From Pirellulaceae bacterium (GTDB lineage: Bacteria > Planctomycetota > Planctomycetia > Pirellulales > Pirellulaceae): a DNA stretch of 64,000 nt. Position 1 is the stretch's first letter, and each line of letters begins with the position of its first letter. Positions 43,112-52,242 of this stretch are shown one piece after another. Made by a program: the position numbers and the translations under genes. Below the pieces are notes generated by a model. It saw nothing but the letters and a program-made list of their open reading frames with translations, searched no databases and was not told the DNA's origin. The stretch covers positions 186,001 through 250,000 of the forward strand of contig JAHBXS010000001.1 of NCBI GenBank assembly GCA_019636375.1. The letters are read 5' to 3'.

Positions 43112-46100
43112 TCAGGCTCTGCCGCCGTTGCCGCTCATGTCTAGCAGGTTAGCGTTGATCGTTGCACCGCCAGTCGTCGCATTACCGATCTGCCGCGCTG
43201 AACCGTTGATATTGACGTTGCCGTTCCAGTGGGTTGTCCCATTGAACAGCAAAACTCCTTGATGAATCGCGTTGCCATCCATCAGGAAATCGCCGCCGGA
43301 TACGGTAGTGTTTCCTTCAAACATTATTTGAGAACCGTGTCTGACTCGAAAGTCGCCGCCTTGAACATGGGTCGAATCGCCCAAGAATCGGGTCACGTTG
43401 CCGATATGATGATAGAAATCCACGGTTGGGGCCAGAATCGTATCGGAAAACACTTCAAACTGGCTGCCCGCGTGAGTAAACATAACTTCGACAGCCCCGG
43501 CCATAGTCACTTGATCACCCAGCAGCCTCGCTTGCGTTTGAGAGGTATTGAACGTCCGCAGCCTACTATTCTGATCCAGCGTCCAGGCTCCAACCTCCAT
43601 GTTCAGAAACGAATTGGTGCCGAGAAAAATGGTGCCACTGAACGAGTCGGTCAGTCCACCATGCAGAAACGATAGAATGGCTGCATCCGGCGTCGCACTG
43701 GCAACGTTGATCACACCGTTGTTATTGACTCCATCCAAGTCAAACGTTCCACCATTAAATTGCCGGAACTGACGAAACCCCGGTCCTTGCCCGATCCATC
43801 CATCGTTGATCAGTGTCGTGCCGGCTCCCATTAAATCAAATGAGCCGGGAGCATTCGTGAAACTATAGACTCGGCTCCCCTCGCCGATATTCATGACGTT
43901 GTTGATGCGAATCTTGCTGCCGATATTGACGACACTACTATTCTCGCCGACAAGAGTCAAGTTGTGGGTTTCGAAACCGGCGGCACCAGGTAGAGCGTGA
44001 TCAGAAATTGTGAGGGTCGAACCGCCAGTGATCGCGGTAATGCCCGCGACGGAAATCAGGTTACTGACGTTTTGCAAGAGGTTGCCATTACTGACAACCA
44101 GCGTATTTACGTGGACATCATTCGCTGCGGTGACGGCAATGTTTTCAACGCCTGGCAGGCTGCCGATGAAGACGTTGTTTCCCGCTCCCGGCAATCCCAG
44201 TGGCGTCCAGTTCGCCACATTGGACCATTGCCCATTTCCCGCATTCCAATGAATCGGTTGAGCGTGAGCAACGGCCGCTCCACTGAGCAGAGTCAGCAAG
44301 CCAGCCACAAGCGAGCACAACCATCCGCCGTTACGGTAGCTACGGTCGCCAGACCGTGGAAAGTGCCTGTAGCCACGGTCGCCAGACCGTGGATGTGCGC
44401 AACGGTCCTGACCAGGTTGTGTTTGGTTTCTGCTGGAACCGTCTGCTGTCTGGCGACGGCAGCTACGACTTCTCCGACGCATAAACAGACCCAGACCGAC
44501 AACCGTTGCCAGCAAGGCTGCGGACGGTTCTGGCACACTGATCGCCGCGAGTCGCAATTGCACGTCGTGCGGGTTGTAAATCACATCCCAATGGAACTGT
44601 TGCGGCCCCAGCGTTGTAATTGGGCTGTTCAAAAACATTCCATTCACTCCACCTAGCGAAGCCAACACGGTAAAGGTGTCGCCGATTTCAGGGATGAAGA
44701 TGCCGTCACCCAAACCGAGATCGATCAAATCGACTTCCAGAAACCCATCCAGAAAAGTTTGTCCCCCACCGACGATCAGCAAATCATGTTCGGTTCCTGC
44801 GAGCAAGCCGCCGATTTCCACGAGCCAAGTTCCCGTCTCAAAGTTTTCAAATCGATCGACCGAGACGACACCAGGGGAATCGCCGATTTGCAGCAGACCA
44901 CGGTTGTTCAAACCCGCTTGGCCCAAGATCAGCCCGTCACCCAACCGCATCGAGCCGTCAAAGCCATTTTCCAGTGTCCCCATTCCGGAGATGGTTGTCG
45001 CACCATCGATTCGAGTATCGCCGGTGAATTGAACCAGAGAACCGGCTGAAGCAAAATTCAGGCTGCTACCCGCCATGAAATCTGCACTAGAAGTAACTCG
45101 AACCTGGTGGTTGACGTTCACATCACCGGTAACTCGCACCCCAGTTCCAGCCAATCGATCAACGGGAAAAGTATCCCCGGCGACCCCGCTGAGATTCATC
45201 GTCCCGTCCATGTTCCATCGACTGGGAAACTCCCCTCCCAAGTTCATCGTTAGCTTTCCCGTGAACCCGCCACTAATGTTCATTGTGCCAGCGAACCGGT
45301 TATCCAAACTGGCCGAAATCCGCTCGGCGTTAACCACAAAATTTCGGCTGATGTTCCAAGTCGTATCGTTCGTTGCCCCGTCCATATCAAAAACGTTGGC
45401 GTTGACCACACCGCCCAAAATCGCGTTGACCGTCGCCGTGCCGTTTTGTTGAGCGATTCCATCGATGGTTGCATTGCCTCGCCAGTTGGTCGGGCCGTTG
45501 AAAGCGACAATACCATCCGCCAGACTATTGCTGTGCGTGGTAAACGTGCCCCCTTGAACGGTGGTCGGCCCATCGAAAGCCAGCAAGGCACCTTGCCCCA
45601 TTGTGAATTGACCGCCCTGCACGGTGGTCGTTCCGGTCATTTGCAGGCCATCCGTCTGACCGATATTGACGATCGCGGTTGGTGCGTAGGTGACATCGGA
45701 CAAGACACGCAAACGGCCTTGATTGCCACCGACGTTCATCGTGCCTCCAAACGTCCAGGCACTCCCGTCGATCTGAGCCACGTTATTCGGCAAACCGATT
45801 CCGTTGGCCGTGATCAGACTATTGGCATCTGCCGTCCAGCCTTGGGTAATGTTCATCGAAAGCAGCGAACCGGGCATGAAGCTGATCATGCCGCTGAATG
45901 AATCGGTCAGTTGACTGGCGTTGACCTCCAAAACGCTAAATTGTTGATGCAAGAACAGATGTCCCGTGTTATTTGCCCCATCCAGATCAATAGCGTGCAA
46001 TGTCCCCGCTCCATTTCCTTGGGTGATCGAAAGTCCGCCGTTGTTGCTAGGGCGGATCGTTCCGTTGTTGTTGAACGAGGTCGCCGAATCAATCAGGATT

Positions 46101-46597
46101 GAACCGCGACCGCTGATATCACCATTGGAATTCGAACCACCAAACAAGCGAACGGATGCGTTGTTGTTGATCTGAAATCGAGCCCCTGTACCCACCGTGA
46201 GGATCGCTTGAAAATCGTAGGGGTTCGGGCCGGCGGCCACAGTGCTGGTAATGATTCGCGAGTTGTTGCCAACAATGTTCGCCACAAAGGGAGAGGCCAA
46301 CTGCGTCCCGGTTGCGTTCAAGGTCATGCCGCTGCTGACCTCGAGATAATTAAACCCTTGAGTCAAATTTCCACCTCCCATCGTCACGGTACTATTTTGC
46401 ACGCCAGCCAAATTGCCAATTCGAATCGAATCGCCAAAGCCGGGAATTCCTGCCGGATTCCAATTCGCCGCGTTGTAGAACGAACCATTTCCTGTGGTCC
46501 AAGAAAAATCATCGGCAGCAACATTTGACGATCCACCCGCCGCGACAAATACCCAGCAGATCACGAGAACCAGCTTGCGAACCAAAACCCCTGGCAT
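43112..46597 (-). CDS. Two PEP-CTERM exoproteins fused in one frame
   Basis: 1161 residues from ATG 46597, chosen because the signal peptide (VRKLVLVICWVFVAAGGSS) starts there; the frame is open up to 46813. The first unit (to about 44460) has Asn/Gly/Thr-rich repeats, beginning FSWTTGNGSFYNAANWNPAG, and ends with a full PEP-CTERM signal: VPEPSAALLATVVGLGLF, then RRRSR. Without a stop, the frame runs through REP-like repeats into a second signal peptide (LCSLVAGLLTLLSGAAVAHA, about 44300) and a second homologous unit (IHWNAGNGQWSNVANWTPLG). The second unit ends early at the TGA at 43114. Normally the signal directs exosortase processing and surface release; the fusion should disturb this. Confidence 0.75.
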   Translation of the reverse strand: MPGVLVRKLVLVICWVFVAAGGSSNVAADDFSWTTGNGSFYNAANWNPAGIPGFGDSIRIGNLAGVQNSTVTMGGGNLTQGFNYLEVSSGMTLNATGTQLASPFVANIVGNNSRIITSTVAAGPNPYDFQAILTVGTGARFQINNNASVRLFGGSNSNGDISGRGSILIDSATSFNNNGTIRPSNNGGLSITQGNGAGTLHAIDLDGANNTGHLFLHQQFSVLEVNASQLTDSFSGMISFMPGSLLSMNITQGWTADANSLITANGIGLPNNVAQIDGSAWTFGGTMNVGGNQGRLRVLSDVTYAPTAIVNIGQTDGLQMTGTTTVQGGQFTMGQGALLAFDGPTTVQGGTFTTHSNSLADGIVAFNGPTNWRGNATIDGIAQQNGTATVNAILGGVVNANVFDMDGATNDTTWNISRNFVVNAERISASLDNRFAGTMNISGGFTGKLTMNLGGEFPSRWNMDGTMNLSGVAGDTFPVDRLAGTGVRVTGDVNVNHQVRVTSSADFMAGSSLNFASAGSLVQFTGDTRIDGATTISGMGTLENGFDGSMRLGDGLILGQAGLNNRGLLQIGDSPGVVSVDRFENFETGTWLVEIGGLLAGTEHDLLIVGGGQTFLDGFLEVDLIDLGLGDGIFIPEIGDTFTVLASLGGVNGMFLNSPITTLGPQQFHWDVIYNPHDVQLRLAAISVPEPSAALLATVVGLGLFMRRRSRSCRRQTADGSSRNQTQPGQDRCAHPRSGDRGYRHFPRSGDRSYRNGGWLCSLVAGLLTLLSGAAVAHAQPIHWNAGNGQWSNVANWTPLGLPGAGNNVFIGSLPGVENIAVTAANDVHVNTLVVSNGNLLQNVSNLISVAGITAITGGSTLTISDHALPGAAGFETHNLTLVGENSSVVNIGSKIRINNVMNIGEGSRVYSFTNAPGSFDLMGAGTTLINDGWIGQGPGFRQFRQFNGGTFDLDGVNNNGVINVASATPDAAILSFLHGGLTDSFSGTIFLGTNSFLNMEVGAWTLDQNSRLRTFNTSQTQARLLGDQVTMAGAVEVMFTHAGSQFEVFSDTILAPTVDFYHHIGNVTRFLGDSTHVQGGDFRVRHGSQIMFEGNTTVSGGDFLMDGNAIHQGVLLFNGTTHWNGNVNINGSARQIGNATTGGATINANLLDMSGNGGRA
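44336..44467. repeat. REP-like repeats read in frame inside the PEP-CTERM fusion
   Basis: GTAGCTACGGTCGCCAGACC followed by GTGG (44336-44359) recurs with one change at 44369-44392, 33 bases on; an inverted relative (CTGTCTGGCGACGGCAGCTAC, split) lies at about 44447-44467. The core ACGGTCGCCAGACCGT is palindromic. Because the spacing is a multiple of three, the repeats encode RSGDRGYRHFPRSGDRSYR. Such elements normally lie between genes, so this marks a former intergenic gap. Confidence 0.8.
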
Positions 46598-46965
46598 ACG
46601 TCGATCGAATTTCAAGGTCAACGTCTCTTTGGCGTCAGTCTCAGGTTTAGAAATGCTGGCAAGAAGAGAGGGGAACCGGTCACTTGGCTCGTTCTGCATG
46701 CTGCCTGAGCACGTTCTATGATTAACGTCCGCAGAACAATCGTTGATTACATTAGGTTTGGTAAGTTCAGAACAGTTCTGAGGCAAATTTGTTCGCCGGG
46801 ATTGGTTCAACATTATCGGGTCTCCTGCATACGTTATTCAAGGGCCAACAATTCTGCCCAACACAGAAGAACGCGAAGAACCAACCCAACTCGCGCCAAC
46901 AACTTAATAAAAAAAGATTGTAACCGTTCACGGAATCTGTTCGATTTGCCATAAATTGGCGGAAC

Positions 46966-47046
46966 GTTGGAGTACAGCTTTAGCGTGCCGCGAGCAATCA
47001 GTTTTAGCTTTTAGGGCGCGTAGCACGCTAAAGCGTGGACTCCAAC
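46966..47046. repeat. Palindromic repeat, GTTGGAGT family
   Basis: An 81-base hairpin: GTTGGAGTACAGCTTTAGCG at 46966 pairs with CGCTAAAGCGTGGACTCCAAC ending at 47046, with a few mismatches. It lies upstream of the PEP-CTERM gene and is distinct from the GTAGCGGAAGTCGT family. The rest of 46598-47125 shows no gene. Confidence 0.7.
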
Positions 47047-47125
47047 CGTCTCGTGAACGATTCCAAACGATTTAGGCCTTCGACGGCTAGGTGCCTCGAT
47101 ATTTCCAAAGAAGTTTGGGAGTCTG

Positions 47126-47322
47126 GTAGCGGAAGCCGTTAACGCTCTCGTTCATTTTTTCCGTTTTTTTACGCCACGAAAGTCATAAGGGATTGTTGAT
47201 TATATGGCTGGTTCGTGATGCGACGGCAGGTTCCTAACCCGAAAGGTCAGCGAGTTGATGTATTCACTCGCTCACGCTTCGGGTTGGGATAAAATCAACA
47301 AGCCCATGACGACTTCCGCTAC
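47126..47322. repeat. Palindromic element, GTAGCGGAAGTCGT family, long form
   Basis: 197 bases. The left end is GTAGCGGAAGCCGTTAACG and the right end CATGACGACTTCCGCTAC. Inside, AACCCGAAAGGTCAGCGAGT (from about 47237) is the inverted partner of ACTCGCTCACGCTTCGGGTT, making a second, nested hairpin. TGTTGATTATATGG near 47190 and AAAATCAACAAGCCC near the right end match interior parts of other copies. It ends 26 bases before the FecR-domain gene stop. Confidence 0.85.
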
Positions 47323-47347
47323 CCTAAAATTGAATACTGTCAAACCA

Positions 47348-48976
47348 CTACGGAAAAAAACCGAAATCGGCGGCGGGGCCTAAAAGTTCCTTCAAGGCGG
47401 CTTGGTATTCAGCAGCAGAATCGAAATCACGACGTTGACCATTGATGATCAAGGTACCACGAAAGCCCCCGAAAATTTCCTGCTGTCTCGGGTTGCGGTC
47501 ATCATTTCCCTGTTGCCATTGACCAAACGGGGCAAACTGTTGTTGCAATTGATTTTGCAATCGTACCACCTCGTTAAAGTTGCCGAACGAAAACTCCAGC
47601 CCGTTCAACATCATCGTCCCTTCTGGTTGAGGACGCTCGAGCGTCGATTCGACAAACTGATGCCACCGCCCAATATACTGCTCGGGAGAATCTTGAACTC
47701 CCCGAAACAATCGATCGCGAACGGTTGCAAAGACAAGTTCATCATCGAATTTCAATGAGCGGCCCCCCAGCGAAATCACCCCCGCCAACTCCCCCGATCG
47801 ATTCTTACCCAGCGAAGCGATCGGATAACTGGCCAACATCATCGGTGTTTCTAACTGCCGGTCGCCCGGAGGAAGGGAAGGGAACACCGCTGGTGCGTAA
47901 AACGTCAATTGATAAGTCTCCTCCGCATCCAGGGTCCATTGCTGTTGGGTCGATTCCTCTCGCGAGGAAACGAAAACGCTCCCCTGTCTGACCTCGACTT
48001 CGGTCGTTCCATTCACTTCCACCCCCACATCAAACACCGTTCCAAGATCGGTAACCACGACACTGGGGGTGATGACCTGAAAACCGTAGGCCTTGGGCGG
48101 AACTGTGGCGGATAGCTCTCCCGAGTGCAACAACAATGAATTTTCCGTGACAAACTCGATTCGACTGGGAGCAAACACTTCGACCACAACACCGCTGGCC
48201 ATCGTGAATTGAACCTCTCCAGCATCCAGATCAAACGGCTGTTGGCCGAATGTTTGTCCAACTTGCAGCGAATCTTCTTCGTCAGAGTGCTTGATTGCAG
48301 TCAGCGTGGCAAACAACGGCTCGGTCACCCCAGCCGAGTCGATTGGATCACTTATTGTTGAGTCGATTGAAGAGATCTGATTACCCGATTCTTTGGAATG
48401 TCCCGCGATGGCTGAGCTTGGCTGGCCGGCACCCCCGGATGACTGAGCGTAATGCCAAAGGCCCCAGCCGCTGAAGCCGACAATCAACAACAGTGACGCA
48501 ACAACCCAAGCAACCGCCGCATTGCTGGAGGACCAACGCCATCTTAAGCTCTGTTTTCGTTTCGAGTTGCTTAAATTGCCTGTCCGAATCGTCACTGCTG
48601 GGGGTTTCTCAACGCTCGAATCGACCGCCTGCATGAATCCAGACAATGTCCCGTTTGACTCAGGATGCCCCAGCCCACTGCGCGAAGTCACCTCTGACGG
48701 AAAAGACTTCGGAGCCTTACCCTGACATCGTTGCAAGACTCGGTTGACGAAGGCCTCAGCTTCCTGGTCGTTTTCGGATTCAAGCCGCAATATACCATCC
48801 AGCCAGCGCTCGTCCAAAGCAGTTTGACGGAATGCCGGGTCAGCATGCAGGGCCGTTTGCAATTGACTTCGTTGCTCTTGCGACAACGGCTGGCCTTCAA
48901 TGTATTGACTCCATAGCATCAACACCGACGGAGCTGGTCCGTTATCGTTTTTTGAATCTGATGAGTTTTCATTCAT
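47348..48976 (-). CDS. FecR-domain membrane protein
   Basis: 542 residues from ATG 48976, overlapping the sigma gene stop by eight bases. The N-terminal part (about 1-75) is helical and conserved in ECF partners (LWSQYIEGQPLSQEQRSQLQ). One membrane helix lies at about 165-185 (AVAWVVASLLLIVGFSGWGL). The FecR domain lies at about 260-345: VVVEVFAPSRIEFVTENS, LHSGELSATVPPKAYGFQVI and TDLGTVFDVGVEVNGTTEVE. The C-terminal 180 residues (FSFGNFNEVVRLQNQLQQQF) match nothing recognised. The protein should be a transmembrane anti-sigma or sigma regulator for the overlapping ECF gene. Confidence 0.88.
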   Translation of the reverse strand: MNENSSDSKNDNGPAPSVLMLWSQYIEGQPLSQEQRSQLQTALHADPAFRQTALDERWLDGILRLESENDQEAEAFVNRVLQRCQGKAPKSFPSEVTSRSGLGHPESNGTLSGFMQAVDSSVEKPPAVTIRTGNLSNSKRKQSLRWRWSSSNAAVAWVVASLLLIVGFSGWGLWHYAQSSGGAGQPSSAIAGHSKESGNQISSIDSTISDPIDSAGVTEPLFATLTAIKHSDEEDSLQVGQTFGQQPFDLDAGEVQFTMASGVVVEVFAPSRIEFVTENSLLLHSGELSATVPPKAYGFQVITPSVVVTDLGTVFDVGVEVNGTTEVEVRQGSVFVSSREESTQQQWTLDAEETYQLTFYAPAVFPSLPPGDRQLETPMMLASYPIASLGKNRSGELAGVISLGGRSLKFDDELVFATVRDRLFRGVQDSPEQYIGRWHQFVESTLERPQPEGTMMLNGLEFSFGNFNEVVRLQNQLQQQFAPFGQWQQGNDDRNPRQQEIFGGFRGTLIINGQRRDFDSAAEYQAALKELLGPAADFGFFP

Positions 48977-49628
48977 TGTTGGATAACCTCGCCGCATGTT
49001 TGCGAATGCATTTTGCCAGGGCTTCGCGGATTCGCAACAAAGCCATGCGAATAGTCCCTGCATTTCGACCCTGTTCGCGTCCCAGAGTTTCCGCCGTGAC
49101 TCCTTCAAAATAAAAACTCTGGACTAACGTTCGTTGCGGCCCCTTCAGTTTTTCCAGACAGCTTCGCAGCAGCGACAATTCACTACCCGCTCCATCCGGA
49201 TTTCCACTGTCTGATTCCGACGACGAACCAAGCTCATTTTGCCATTCGAGCATTCGATACTGCACCAAATCGGATTCCACGTCCAAAGTTCGGAAGCGAA
49301 TCTGACGACTCTGTTGACGAAACCAAGTTCCCACTCGATTCCGAGCGATACCCAGAATCCAGGATTTCAGCGAACTGCGTCCGGCAAAAGACTCCAGGCT
49401 GCGATAGACCTGCACAAACACTTCTTGGGCCACATCGTCGGCAGCCGCATCGTTTCCCAAAAACCGAGCCACGTAGCCCCGTACATTCTTGTGATAAAGG
49501 CGCACTATCTCCTCGAACGGGGGTATGGCTCCACTTTCAGCGGAGGCAACTTCACCAGGCTCCTCGGTTTCAGCCCGCATGGACGATGTTGGATCGGTAG
49601 TTATTAAGTGGGTGTTCGATTTCGTCAA
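48969..49628 (-). CDS. ECF sigma factor of the FecR pair
   Basis: 219 residues (an in-frame ATG at 49580 could shorten it). Region 2 at about 40-110: EEIVRLYHKNVRGYVARFLG, DDVAQEVFVQVYRSLESF and SLKSWILGIARNRVGTWFRQ. Region 4 at about 150-205: LEKLKGPQRTLVQSFYFEGV, then TAETLGREQGRNAGTIRMAL. It is the first gene of a translationally coupled pair with the FecR protein, the classic cell-surface signalling layout, and it stands next to PEP-CTERM exoprotein genes it may control (inference). Confidence 0.92.
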   Translation of the reverse strand: MTKSNTHLITTDPTSSMRAETEEPGEVASAESGAIPPFEEIVRLYHKNVRGYVARFLGNDAAADDVAQEVFVQVYRSLESFAGRSSLKSWILGIARNRVGTWFRQQSRQIRFRTLDVESDLVQYRMLEWQNELGSSSESDSGNPDGAGSELSLLRSCLEKLKGPQRTLVQSFYFEGVTAETLGREQGRNAGTIRMALLRIREALAKCIRKHAARLSNNE

Positions 49629-49795
49629 TTTTGTTCTCGATTGGCCGTACCTTGAGTTCTAGGAAATCCTCAAAATTAAGCGGAAATCAGTTCACGTTAG
49701 CATACTTGGGATAACACAAGGTCGCCAAATTCACCTTGCCGTCACCAAATTTTTCGAAAAATAAATGACTTTGCTGAATTCAGATTAATTCAACA

Positions 49796-49903
49796 ACACT
49801 TCTCGCTGAACGCCACCAGGGTTTAGGGATAAAAATCCTGTAGGCTTGTGCGGCTTGTCCTGCGGGATTCACATTCAATTAGGTGGCGTTTGGCGAGAAG
49901 TGT
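49796..49903. repeat. Nested palindrome of about 108 bases
   Basis: The 22-base outer arms ACACTTCTCGCTGAACGCCACC (given in two parts: ACACTTCTCG and CTGAACGCCACC; 49796-49817) and 49882-49903 match with two mismatches when inverted. An inner pair AATCCTGTAGG/CCTGCGGGATT makes a second stem. It is in the 371-base gap between divergent operons. It might be a regulatory RNA structure or a small dispersed repeat. The rest of 49629-49999 shows nothing else. Confidence 0.7.
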
Positions 49904-49999
49904 CGAAAAACCATTCTAAAAAAACGTGACGCTGGCCGTCAAATCGGCTACATGAGACTGACAAACAAACCAATTCTTTTTTAGACTCATGGTATCGAC

Positions 50000-51340
50000 A
50001 TGAAACATCAAGTATTTCCCGAATGCCTGCAATGCGAAGCGTGCGGAACTCAGTTGAAAATCGATCGCTCTCTGGCCGGGAAACGAGTTGCCTGCCGCTG
50101 CGGGCATCGCTTTCGGATACCGTTGGAATTTTTTCCCGACGGCACGATGGAAGCACCGCATGGACAACTTGGGATCAACGAAAAATCGCCAACGTCGCAC
50201 ATCGCTTCACCCGAAAATGATGACGATGTCGCGCGGGTTTATGCTGTTCGCCAGGCGTATGCCGCCATGCGAGAGCAACTGGCTCAAGTCGTCATCGGAC
50301 AGGATGCAGTGATCGAACAGGCATTGATCGCGATGCTCTGTCGGGGGCATGTGTTGCTGACCGGTGTGCCCGGTTTGGCCAAAACATTGCTGGTGAGCAG
50401 CATTTCTGGTGTGCTTGATCTGAGCTACAAGCGAGTTCAATTCACCCCCGACTTGATGCCGTCAGACATCACGGGCACCGAAGTTCTGCAAGAAGATCGA
50501 AGCAGCGGTCGCAAACAGTTTCAATTTGTCGAAGGCCCCTTGTTTTGCAACCTTGTCTTGGCCGACGAGATCAATCGCTCCCCACCCAAAACGCAAGCCG
50601 CACTGCTGGAAGCGATGCAAGAACGCCGAGTCACGGTAGGTGATACCACTCATGTTCTGCCCTCTCCCTTCTTCGTGATGGCGACTCAGAACCCGATCGA
50701 ACAGGAGGGAACCTACCCTCTCCCCGAAGCCCAACTCGATCGATTTCTCTTCAATATCATTGTCGATTACCCGCAACCAGACGATGAATTCGCGGTGATC
50801 AAGTTAGCGACATCAGATTGGCAACCCCAATTAAAACCGGTTTTGAACGCAGAACAGATTTTGGCGTTGCAACAAACAGTTCGCCGAGTTCCGGCTGCCG
50901 ATCATGTGATCACCTACGCACGGGATATCGTCCTTGCGACTCGTCCCCGCGATCCGCAAGCCCCCCCCTTCATTCGCGAATGGGTCGGTTGGGGAGCTGG
51001 CCCTCGGGCTGGCATCAGTTTGGTGATGGCAGCCAAAGCCCGGGCGGTTCTCCACGGTCGCTTTCACGCTACGACCGGAGACGTGCGAAACGTCGCATTG
51101 GCAGTGCTGCGGCATCGATTGGTGACCACCTTCAATGCCGATGCCGCGGGGATCCAGCGTGATGATGTTATCCGCAAGTTGCTGGATCATGTGCAACCAC
51201 CCCAACAATCCAACCAGCAATTCAATGGCCAGCAAAAAAATGGCAAGTCAGCGGTAGCTAACGGCAGTTCCATCGGTCGCAATAACACGCGCGGCGGCAT
51301 GTTGCAAAAGATGTTTGGTACAGACTCCTCACAATCATGA
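50000..51340 (+). CDS. MoxR-family AAA ATPase with N-terminal zinc ribbon
   Basis: 446 residues. The first 45 residues hold CEACG and CRCGHRF, two Cys pairs of a small zinc ribbon that is not part of usual MoxR proteins. The AAA domain follows at about 85-400: Walker A GVPGLAKTLL (about 118-127), Walker B LVLADEINRSPPKTQAALLE (about 178-197), sensor 1 VMATQNPIEQEGTYPLPEAQ and LDRFLF. MoxR ATPases work as chaperones with DUF58 and VWA proteins, here encoded directly downstream. The stop overlaps the DUF58 start (ATGA). An upstream ribosome site is weak. Confidence 0.93.
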   Translation: MKHQVFPECLQCEACGTQLKIDRSLAGKRVACRCGHRFRIPLEFFPDGTMEAPHGQLGINEKSPTSHIASPENDDDVARVYAVRQAYAAMREQLAQVVIGQDAVIEQALIAMLCRGHVLLTGVPGLAKTLLVSSISGVLDLSYKRVQFTPDLMPSDITGTEVLQEDRSSGRKQFQFVEGPLFCNLVLADEINRSPPKTQAALLEAMQERRVTVGDTTHVLPSPFFVMATQNPIEQEGTYPLPEAQLDRFLFNIIVDYPQPDDEFAVIKLATSDWQPQLKPVLNAEQILALQQTVRRVPAADHVITYARDIVLATRPRDPQAPPFIREWVGWGAGPRAGISLVMAAKARAVLHGRFHATTGDVRNVALAVLRHRLVTTFNADAAGIQRDDVIRKLLDHVQPPQQSNQQFNGQQKNGKSAVANGSSIGRNNTRGGMLQKMFGTDSSQS

Positions 51341-52242
51341 ACCTCCTATCGCAAACCACCATCGATCAATTGGCACTGGCCCGTTTTCCCGTTCGCCGCG
51401 CGATGAACGGGACACGAAACGGCAGCCATCGAAGCCCGTTCACCGGTGCGTCCGCCGAGTTCGCTCAGCACCGCGAATACTCGCCCGGTGATGAGCCGCG
51501 ACGAATCGACTGGCGAGTGCTGGCTCGCACCGATCGCTTTGTGGTCAAACAATACGATCAAGAAACCAATCTGCGGGCTACAATTCTGCTGGATTGCTCG
51601 GCGTCGATGGGCTTTGCCGGCGCAGGAATCTCGAAGCTTGCCTATGCGACGCAACTGGCCGCCGCTTTGGCTTGGGTGTTGATCCGTCAAGGGGATGCTG
51701 TCGGCTTGATTGCTTACGATCAACAGATTCGTTTGCGATTGCCAACCGCCAGCACGGCCGGTCATCTGCATCGATTGCTGGAGGCAATGGCAAACTTGCA
51801 GTCACAGCACGCTTCGGCTACTCCGACCCTAGTTCATCAATTGGCCGAGACGTTGCCGTCGCGCGGATTGGTAATTCTGTGTAGCGATTTGTTCGAAGAT
51901 CCGCCAGCTTTGCAACACGCGTTACATCATTTGCGTCATCGGCATCACGAAGTGCTGGTCGTTCAGGTGTTAGCCCCTGAGGAAGTATCTTTTCCCTTTA
52001 ATGATGCGATTCGTTTCCGCGATTTGGAAAGATGCAGCGGGTCGATGGATGTCGATCCGCCAGCGATTCGCCGCGAGTATCTACGCCAACTGCAAGCCCA
52101 TTTGGAAGCGGTCAAGCAGGCCTGCCACCAGATCGAAGCGGACTACCTGATGACCATGACCGACCAACCTGTAGCCGATGTGTTGACCAACTATTTGGCA
52201 GCCCGATTCGGCAAGCAGTCGAATCGAGGAGGTTCCAAATGA
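51337..52242 (+). CDS. DUF58 domain protein
   Basis: 301 residues. RNGSHRSPFTGASAEFAQHR, then EYSPGDEPRRIDWRVLARTD, is the DUF58 signature. The DUF58 domain sits on a VWA-like fold: LLDCSASMGF supplies the DxSxS metal site, and SRGLVILCSDLFED a later strand. There is no membrane segment. It overlaps MoxR upstream and the BatA-like gene downstream, each by an ATGA, so all three are translated together. In other systems DUF58 partners help MoxR act on its targets. Confidence 0.93.
   Translation: MNLLSQTTIDQLALARFPVRRAMNGTRNGSHRSPFTGASAEFAQHREYSPGDEPRRIDWRVLARTDRFVVKQYDQETNLRATILLDCSASMGFAGAGISKLAYATQLAAALAWVLIRQGDAVGLIAYDQQIRLRLPTASTAGHLHRLLEAMANLQSQHASATPTLVHQLAETLPSRGLVILCSDLFEDPPALQHALHHLRHRHHEVLVVQVLAPEEVSFPFNDAIRFRDLERCSGSMDVDPPAIRREYLRQLQAHLEAVKQACHQIEADYLMTMTDQPVADVLTNYLAARFGKQSNRGGSK

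Noticed and set aside
43112..43114. Selenocysteine codon
   Set aside because: The matching repeat has Trp at this place, no selenoprotein family fits and no stem-loop typical of a SECIS was recognised.
52032..52238. Longer N terminus of the giant BatA-like protein
   Set aside because: This part overlaps the DUF58 gene in another frame; the ATG at 52239 has a strong ribosome site and starts the family's conserved membrane segment.
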